In this document: piece after piece, positions 6,665-12,313 of the stretch | How the letters are laid out: each line of letters opens with the position of its first letter | Numbering within the stretch: position 1 is the first letter of the stretch | Source: PXAP01 sp964520585 | GTDB taxonomy: Bacteria; Bacteroidota; Bacteroidia; Bacteroidales; PUMT01 | Assembly (NCBI GenBank): GCA_964520585.1 | Contig: CAZFOO010000112.1 | Coordinates: forward strand, 1 to 12,313 | Reading direction: 5' to 3' | DNA length: 12,313 nt | Position numbers and translations under genes: made by a program | The notes under the pieces: generated by a model | Told to the model about the DNA's origin: nothing | Database searches by the model: none | What the model saw: the letters and a program-made list of their open reading frames with translations, nothing else

Positions 6665-6817
6665 CTATTTCTATCTCTGTTCAAATAGATCATCTTCGGT
6701 TTTCCAAAGGCAAATAACATTATAACCAGTAATGGTAAAGTAAGAATAAGTTTAAAGGTAAGCCTTCAAATGAATCCCCATGCTATTATGTAACACAAAA
6801 AGACATGAATAATAAAA

Positions 6818-9460
6818 CTACCATAACCCCCATTTTTCACCGTCGTCAGATGAAGTTAATATCGCTCTTCCCCAGCCTCTGCCTGCTCTGCCTGAAGAAG
6901 CAGAAACAGGGCCTCGCTGGTTTCGGTAGAACCACATTGTTGACCAATAATCATAGGAGACAAACAGGTTGCCTTCACGGTCGACAGTAAGCCTGTGATA
7001 ATAAATACTGTATTCCGGTAAAGGTGGAACTATTAATATTTTTGGTTCCTCCCAGTCCTGTCCGGGTAGTTTGCGCTGGTGTGCTAAAGCAGCCCAGAGT
7101 GCTCCATCGTGATTCTCCTTACCCGATTGCCATAGCCTGTACACGACATGCAATGCATCATCTGCACCGCAAACAAGCCCTACATAGGTTTGCCGCAGAT
7201 CTTTCCGGCTTGTTCTAACCGGCTGAGTCCAGCCGGAAACAGCATCATTGGGATTTATTGACCTCAGATATTGAAAAGGCTGTCCGTGAGTTCCAATTAC
7301 TATATGAAGGTACCCTTTGCTATCGATAGTTATGCCAGGTATGTTATGTGTATTATTTGGGGGAGGCCCATAATCCATGAATACCGGTCCTTCCAGTTTA
7401 CCGCTATTCCGGTCATATGTTGCCACATATGCAGGAACGCCGGATATTTCTTCCCTGCTGATAGCAGGATCGGTCGCTTCGCCCCAGACAACATGAACTT
7501 TCGAACCCCATGAGACTATAGAAGAGGGAAGTCCGGAATGCCCGGCAATTCCGATGGAATAGTTGCTTAGCAGTATGGGATTCCTGAATTCGATCTTGCC
7601 ATTTTCTTTCTTATCTCCAATGAAAAGTTCCAGATCGTTTACCCGTCTCCATCTAATTCGCGGATCACGCCTTGCTGTTGGAATATCAGCGTCATCTACA
7701 AAAGTCCGCGTAAGCCGGATAACCGGTGGGGGGCCTTCAGGAATATTATGTCCCGAAGATGTTTCAAAATCCCATGTACGCGGTTCATTCTCTCTTCCTG
7801 CAATAATATTCGCTGTGAAACTAGCTCCATAATCCGTGGAATGAAGAAGGGCCACAGTTGTACCGTAAGCTGCCAGAAGATACAGATGATCATCTGCATC
7901 AAATGCGATTTTGGTAGATATTAAAGTCCATTCATCAGTTTCAGATTCCGACTGGAATTCTATAACAGATTCGTTGATGTCCGTGACCAACCATTCATTT
8001 CCTGACTTTCTGTATAAATATTTTGCAGACACCACGTATGGACGGTTTTGGAGGTCAAAATAAACCTGGTTATCAACAGGATAATCCGGAAGGTACCCAA
8101 ACTGCCGGTTTTCGTGAACAAAAGGCTTCAGCACCAGGGGAAGGTCAATTGACAAATTGGCTTCAGTCTTTTCACCCTTTACCGTTAGAGTGGCATAAGT
8201 AGTGATCTCAGGTGAATGTTCCGATGATACCCGAACATGACATTTTAACTCCTCACCCTGACCGGGTCCCGTGAATAGCACTTCGATCTCTTTTGACTCA
8301 CCTGCATCAAGTATTATGCTTGTATCTGAAAGCTCTGCAGGCCATATCTCTCCGGGAAACTCCAATCCAACTGTTATTGTCCGTAATTCGGCAGCACTAT
8401 TGTGAACAAGAAAAGCTGTCTTGTCCTCTATTCCCGGATCACTATGAACAGTAAGTTGATAGGGACTGATCATCCACCGGTGTTCCATCAATGGGAACCA
8501 GGAATCAGGTTCGGGTGTCCAAATGCAATAATCAGTGTAAAGATCATCATCTTCCCACCTGGTAACACCGTCAATATTCACCAATGCCCTTCCTTTTGGA
8601 AAATGAAGACGCCATAATCCCTGGCCCCGGTCAGTGTTTGCCGGGACTGTATACTTTGCTGATCCGGTATAATCATCAGTTACCGGTAATCCAAGATAAT
8701 CTTGAATTTCAGTTTCCTGCTCATTGGTTACAGGAATTTTTGCAACTACTTTACTTTTGTCATCATATAAAGTTAGATGATCAACATCAGGTGCCAGCCC
8801 TTCTGCAGTAATCTCAAACTCCCCGTTTCGCGGATGAAAGCCAATGTAAAGTGGTCTGCTTTCATCCAGCAGCACTATTGGTTCCACATGTCTCTCGTCT
8901 CTGTGACCACGGGAAGTTTCAATCATAAATGATGCAGCGTTGGTTTCAATACCCCATGCTGTATTAAGCCCATGGCGATCGCCCGTGGTGGTGATCATCA
9001 GAACATAAATACCTGGAAAATCGACCTGGGTAGTGATTATTGCTTTATCTACCTGCCCGGGATCATCTCCGGCAGATCCGCCTGAATGAGGAATAACGAT
9101 ATCTCGAAGGACATGACGATCCGGACCAGTCAGGATCACTCTTAAATTGTTGCTATAGTTACGAATATTAAGATCCTGTTTGAATACTTCTATAACTAAT
9201 TCACCAGGCTGTGCCAGCAAATAGACACCACCACTGCCCACGACAAGAGGCATTTGAAGTTCTGCATTCTTAATGTCATTGGATAATGATGTTACGTTGA
9301 AATGGCTTTCGGGAGTTTCCGAATCGGCTAACTGGCCGGACAGCAAATCATTATCAATTATGACCGGAAAAGAATTAGAATGATCATTTGATAATATTTT
9401 TTGTGTATCCGTAATACCGGATAAAATTAGTATAGTTAAAATCAGTGCAAAATTTTTCAT
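6818..9460 (-). CDS. Secreted multidomain protein with BNR_4-type beta-propeller
   Basis: An 880-residue protein from the ATG at 9460. That start opens a clear signal peptide (MKNFALILTILILSGITDTQ), while an in-frame ATG 13 codons upstream (9499) would spoil it. N-terminal beta-rich regions of unknown family fill about residues 50-330. An Ig/NEW3-like sandwich lies at about 335-427 (YQLTVHSDP, ILDAGESKEIEVLF). The last 440 residues look like a BNR_4 (PF15892-like) propeller, with NNTHNIPGITIDSKGYLHIV around 704-720, and end STDYGAS/SSDDGEKW-type Asp-box motifs. Relatives include polysaccharide-lyase-like and sialidase-fold proteins, some acting on ulvan-type polymers. The substrate and even enzyme activity are uncertain here. 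Base composition is GC-richer than the metal operon. It probably acts in the periplasm or outside the cell. Confidence 0.8.
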   Translation of the reverse strand: MKNFALILTILILSGITDTQKILSNDHSNSFPVIIDNDLLSGQLADSETPESHFNVTSLSNDIKNAELQMPLVVGSGGVYLLAQPGELVIEVFKQDLNIRNYSNNLRVILTGPDRHVLRDIVIPHSGGSAGDDPGQVDKAIITTQVDFPGIYVLMITTTGDRHGLNTAWGIETNAASFMIETSRGHRDERHVEPIVLLDESRPLYIGFHPRNGEFEITAEGLAPDVDHLTLYDDKSKVVAKIPVTNEQETEIQDYLGLPVTDDYTGSAKYTVPANTDRGQGLWRLHFPKGRALVNIDGVTRWEDDDLYTDYCIWTPEPDSWFPLMEHRWMISPYQLTVHSDPGIEDKTAFLVHNSAAELRTITVGLEFPGEIWPAELSDTSIILDAGESKEIEVLFTGPGQGEELKCHVRVSSEHSPEITTYATLTVKGEKTEANLSIDLPLVLKPFVHENRQFGYLPDYPVDNQVYFDLQNRPYVVSAKYLYRKSGNEWLVTDINESVIEFQSESETDEWTLISTKIAFDADDHLYLLAAYGTTVALLHSTDYGASFTANIIAGRENEPRTWDFETSSGHNIPEGPPPVIRLTRTFVDDADIPTARRDPRIRWRRVNDLELFIGDKKENGKIEFRNPILLSNYSIGIAGHSGLPSSIVSWGSKVHVVWGEATDPAISREEISGVPAYVATYDRNSGKLEGPVFMDYGPPPNNTHNIPGITIDSKGYLHIVIGTHGQPFQYLRSINPNDAVSGWTQPVRTSRKDLRQTYVGLVCGADDALHVVYRLWQSGKENHDGALWAALAHQRKLPGQDWEEPKILIVPPLPEYSIYYHRLTVDREGNLFVSYDYWSTMWFYRNQRGPVSASSGRAGRGWGRAILTSSDDGEKWGLW

Positions 9461-9512
9461 TTCACCATAATGTTTTAATAGTGAGATCAATATACTCATT
9501 TTGTTTGATTAA

Positions 9513-9520
9513 CAAATTTA
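9513..9520 (-). promoter_or_regulatory. Possible -7 box for the BNR_4 gene
   Basis: The minus strand reads TAAATTTG, which fits TAnnTTTG, 52 bases before the ATG at 9460. No -33 element is visible, and the surroundings are AT-rich, so a chance match is quite possible. Confidence 0.28.
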
Positions 9521-9633
9521 AGGTATAGAATATTTATTTCCTCTTCATCCAAAGCCCCCTTAAAAACAGCCAGGCGTAATCCATGGTCTGCCTTTTCAAT
9601 CCCTTAAGGAAGCAAAAGGCAAAACGCTACAAA

Positions 9634-9813
9634 TTATTTGTCCCCTCCTGGAATTGCCCACCAATTATTCGTTGCACTCACGCCTGGGATTACTTTTTCA
9701 CCCATTATTGGTGTGACCAGTTCGACATCATTTTCTGCTGCCATATTAGCTACCATTTCAATTGATTCATTCCACGGATGTAATGCTAAATCAAAAGTAG
9801 CCCAATGTTTAGT
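9634..9813 (-). pseudogene. MBL-fold hydrolase, 59-residue C-terminal relic
   Basis: In the 465-base gap between the BNR_4 and isocitrate dehydrogenase genes, the minus strand encodes a 59-residue frame without a start codon. It begins TKHWATFDLALHPWNESIE, just after an in-frame TAG, and ends at TAA. The HWxTFDLALHPWxExIE signature followed by VELVTPxMGE and a WW near the end is the C-terminal end of RomA/UlaG-like metallo-beta-lactamase-fold hydrolases, which are normally around 300 residues or more. All metal-binding N-terminal motifs (HxHxDH) are gone. It is therefore a deletion relic. The DNA upstream of it (9814-9964) shows no recognisable remainder of the gene, and 9500-9633 holds no gene that I can support. 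Confidence 0.7.
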
Positions 9814-9964
9814 CTAATTTCCAAATTTTCTTTTCATGAGCCTTTACTGGTTGAATTTTGATGCTCTTAAATTTTAACTTTTTGTATTACTAAAATATTT
9901 TAACAGCAGAAGTGCACCCACTGCAGGCATTATAGAGCCTTTTTGATGGCAAGCCATCTCTAAC

Positions 9965-11449
9965 TTACTGCCCCTGCCCTAACGAAAAACCGGGCTTACC
10001 ATCAAATGTATACAGATGCTCTGTTTTAATAAAGTCAACACCAATGTGTTCTAGACGCGATAGCAATTCTATAATGTGTGAGTGTTTTATTGATAAGTCT
10101 TTTTGTTTGGGCTGAAAACGGCAACGCCAGTGATCAGTGTAAAATGTCTCCGGGAAACCGTCCGGCCAGACTTTCACACCCCGATTTGTAATCATTACGA
10201 GTTCCAGGTCTTTGGTTTGCGACTTTTGTAATTTATTAGCAAGTACCTCCGGTGTTGATTCGCTATCATCAACGAACAAATCTATACCCACCAGTGACTT
10301 CTTCGCCTTTGGATGACTTGATAACAAAATTAGGGGCATGGCTTCTTTTTCGTACGTTCGCGCTATTAGATGAGATGGATTCTTACCTAACCGCCCGATG
10401 ACAGCTCGTCCGAATTCCTCCGTTCCCACACGTTTATGACTGGTTTTCGGGCGATAAATATCAGCAGTGTGAATGCCCTCTTCGATTGTCGACAACCATG
10501 CATTATGAATTCGAGAAGCAATATCCCCCTGACCCAGGTGGGCTAACATCTTCACGGCACTGAGCAGCATGCCGCTCGGATTCGCAATATTCTTGCCTGC
10601 AATATCAGGTGCAGAACCGTGAATCGCTTCGAACATGGCGTAGTTGTCCCCAATATTTGCAGATGGCGCAAGTCCGACAGAACCGCTAAGTTCCGCGGCA
10701 ATGTCCGATAAAATATCCCCATAAAGATTTGGGAGAACAATTACGTCGAACTTTTCCGGCACATTGGCTAGCCTCGCCATCCCGATGTCGACAATCATCA
10801 CTTCTGACTGTAAATCCGGATATTCAGAGGCAATCTCCTGGAAGACCTGCCTGAACAATCCATCAGTTAACTTCATGATATTGTCTTTTACAAAGCAAAA
10901 GACCTTCTTTCTGGCACGATGACGCGCGTATTCGAAAGCATAGCGAACTATTTTTTCCGTACCCGGCCTTGTAATTAACTTCAGGCACTGGGTTACCTGA
11001 TCAGTTTGCCTGTGTTCAATGCCTGCATAAAGATCTTCTTCATTTTCACGTACTATCACAACATCCAAATGAGGATGTCGCACAGGAATGTATGGGTCAT
11101 ATGCGATACAGGGGCGGACGTTGGCGTAAAGACCAAGGGTCTTTCGCAAGGTAACATTCAGACTCTTAACCCCACCGCCTTGAGGAGTTGTTATCGGTCC
11201 TTTTAGAATAATTTTTCGTTCTTGTATCGTTTCCCAGGTTTCTGGTGCTATTCCGGAGCTATAGCCCTTGTGATAAATGGATTCTCCGACTTCGATTAAT
11301 TTGATGTCGAGAGAACTACCGGCTGCTTCCAAAATATCGAGAGTCACTGCAGTTATCTCAGGACCGATTCCATCGCCGGGAGCAACCACGATTGGAACTG
11401 GTTGCGCTGAACCTTTCATTGTTTTTGAAGTTAACCCAAATTTTTTCAT
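9965..11449 (-). CDS. icd: Isocitrate dehydrogenase, long Thermus-type form
   Basis: A 494-residue decarboxylating isocitrate dehydrogenase of the TCA cycle (isocitrate to 2-oxoglutarate and CO2). GDGIGPE lies at 25-31. Substrate residues are S96, N98 and R102 in KSLNVTLRK, R112, R134, Y141 in ENEEDLYAGIEH, and K188. Metal-binding Asp residues are D221, D245 and D249 (NLYGDILSD). An additional C-terminal domain at about 385-494 (VGIDLFV, ITNRGVKVWPDG, HWRCRF, FDGKPGF) is shared with the roughly 496-residue Thermus thermophilus enzyme and related long forms. In the cofactor loop HGSAPDIAG (277-285), D282 and I283 replace the Lys-Tyr pair that holds the NADP 2'-phosphate in E. coli-type enzymes, so NAD use is likely. 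AAAGAAG upstream of the ATG is a possible ribosome site. All catalytic residues are present. Confidence 0.92.
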   Translation of the reverse strand: MKKFGLTSKTMKGSAQPVPIVVAPGDGIGPEITAVTLDILEAAGSSLDIKLIEVGESIYHKGYSSGIAPETWETIQERKIILKGPITTPQGGGVKSLNVTLRKTLGLYANVRPCIAYDPYIPVRHPHLDVVIVRENEEDLYAGIEHRQTDQVTQCLKLITRPGTEKIVRYAFEYARHRARKKVFCFVKDNIMKLTDGLFRQVFQEIASEYPDLQSEVMIVDIGMARLANVPEKFDVIVLPNLYGDILSDIAAELSGSVGLAPSANIGDNYAMFEAIHGSAPDIAGKNIANPSGMLLSAVKMLAHLGQGDIASRIHNAWLSTIEEGIHTADIYRPKTSHKRVGTEEFGRAVIGRLGKNPSHLIARTYEKEAMPLILLSSHPKAKKSLVGIDLFVDDSESTPEVLANKLQKSQTKDLELVMITNRGVKVWPDGFPETFYTDHWRCRFQPKQKDLSIKHSHIIELLSRLEHIGVDFIKTEHLYTFDGKPGFSLGQGQ

Positions 11450-11543
11450 AAATATTCTTCTTTAATTTTATAATCAGCGCATAGCATAAGACAAGATAAT
11501 GAAAAAAAGCAAAGGCGACTCGTCGTGACCACCAGGGAAACAT

Positions 11544-12313
11544 CTATTTCCTCAAAACAATTTCCGATTTCCTTTGCATTGTCCTGACTGTAATGAAATA
11601 ATCATCTCCTTTCTCTTCGATTTCGTAACTGAATTCCTTTGAACAGATGATTTCCGGTTTTCCGATTTTTTTACTCCACCGGATTTTCTGCTGACCCGGT
11701 TCTGAAATGAAATAATTCAGGCTGCTCTTTTGCACATCAATTTCATCAATCGGAACGGTGGAAGAAACAATAGACCTGATTCCCTGATAGTTAAAATCAT
11801 TATGCAAGAAGTAAGCGGCTGCTGATGATTGTTTTTGCTGAAAATCAAAATGCAGATTAACTAAAAAATCTTCAGATGAATAAGGATGGTTTAAAACCCC
11901 AAGTAAATGATCTATGTTAAGTTGCACCAAATGATTCTTTTGAACCGGATTTTCAGAAAAAGCAATGACCATACCTGCTGCCCGGTCAGTATTTATCACA
12001 GTATAAATCTCAGGAGAATCGCCTACTTCACCAATCACCTTTGGCTTTGTCTCTATAATTGAAGACAATACTCTTTTTGAATGTTGTACCTGTTTATTTA
12101 CCCATTTTTTTTCATCAGGGGCCATCAATTGCAGATTACCCCAAAACCCGTGTCCGGCCAAAATTGAATTATACACGTTATATTGCATTGCCCCCTCTTC
12201 ATTCTGCGGATAATTGGCGTAGGTAAACAGCTCGAGTGGAATGATGCCGGCAAATTCGTTGGCAATGGTACGCATCGATTTGGTGCGGTAAGTGGTGTAA
12301 TCATTGTACCAGC
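11544..12313 (-). CDS. Probable glycoside hydrolase, C-terminal part (cut by window end)
   Basis: The frame is open to the right edge, so at least 256 residues are visible and the start lies outside the window. The visible part begins WYNDYTTYRTKSMRTIANEF and continues EFAGIIPLELFTYANYP, then YNVYNSILAGHGFWGNLQL, then a helix with KKWVNKQVQHSKRV. This resembles the end of a TIM-barrel glycosidase of the alpha-galactosidase (clan GH-D-like) kind, in which a long LxxGxGxWG-type strand-helix precedes a C-terminal beta-sandwich. About 170 residues of beta-rich sequence follow, ending with IEEKGDDYFITVRT. A stop TAG lies at 11544-11546, 94 bases before the icd start. The catalytic acids are not in view, so the family is tentative. 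Confidence 0.6.
   Translation of the reverse strand, partial: WYNDYTTYRTKSMRTIANEFAGIIPLELFTYANYPQNEEGAMQYNVYNSILAGHGFWGNLQLMAPDEKKWVNKQVQHSKRVLSSIIETKPKVIGEVGDSPEIYTVINTDRAAGMVIAFSENPVQKNHLVQLNIDHLLGVLNHPYSSEDFLVNLHFDFQQKQSSAAAYFLHNDFNYQGIRSIVSSTVPIDEIDVQKSSLNYFISEPGQQKIRWSKKIGKPEIICSKEFSYEIEEKGDDYFITVRTMQRKSEIVLRK

Noticed and set aside
9821..9880. Minus-strand peptide with KIQPVKAHEKKIWKLD upstream of the MBL relic
   Set aside because: Short and framed by stops; no family recognised and no start codon, so it is not reported as a gene.
9945..9958. GATGGC-AA-GCCATC hairpin close to the icd stop as a terminator
   Set aside because: On the icd-sense strand it is followed by A residues, not T, and the loop is only two bases (or a four-base CTTG with a 5-base stem).
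11466..11496. TTGTCT-N16-TATAAA as a sigma70-like promoter for icd
   Set aside because: Bacteroidota primary sigma factors use a different consensus, and the region is AT-rich enough for a chance match.

Overview
The window looks like a chromosomal or accessory segment of a Bacteroidota (Bacteroidetes) bacterium. It carries a TonB-dependent receptor with an N-terminal carboxypeptidase-regulatory-like domain, two lipoproteins with charged surface-export-type tails (CEKDDE, CEKEDE), a secreted BNR_4-type beta-propeller protein, almost no purine-rich Shine-Dalgarno sequences, and TAnnTTTG-type promoter boxes. Genus cannot be set from this stretch.

Left part (1-5440). After about 600 bases of AT-rich DNA with debris (a 34-base perfect palindrome and a pair of 24-base tandem repeats resembling an IS21-type insertion-sequence end), five tightly spaced plus-strand genes run from 667 to 5327: a Fur/Zur-family regulator, a small His/Cys-rich membrane-anchored protein starting with TTG inside the regulator's stop codon, a TonB-dependent receptor, and two DUF4625-type lipoproteins. 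A perfect 8-base inverted repeat lies just upstream of the regulator gene. A large hairpin followed by T-runs lies after the last gene. I read this as an autoregulated metal-uptake operon, most probably for zinc: surface lipoproteins capture the metal, the receptor imports it with TonB energy, and the regulator senses it.

Middle part (5340-6820). A GC-rich structured element (about 5480-5600) resembles an integron attC site. It is followed on the minus strand by an MntA/HepT toxin-antitoxin pair with its own promoter-like box and a perfect 7-base inverted repeat, and by the catalytic C-terminus of a decayed tyrosine recombinase. This looks like a small islet that was once mobile.

Right part (6820-12313), all minus strand, with a visibly higher GC share than the zinc operon: a large secreted multidomain BNR_4 protein; a 465-base gap holding a 59-residue C-terminal relic of an MBL-fold hydrolase; a long-form (Thermus-type) isocitrate dehydrogenase whose cofactor-site dyad is Asp-Ile, suggesting NAD rather than NADP use; and the C-terminal part of a probable glycoside hydrolase cut by the window end. 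The genes of the right part share a strand but have no obvious functional link beyond a polysaccharide-use flavour.
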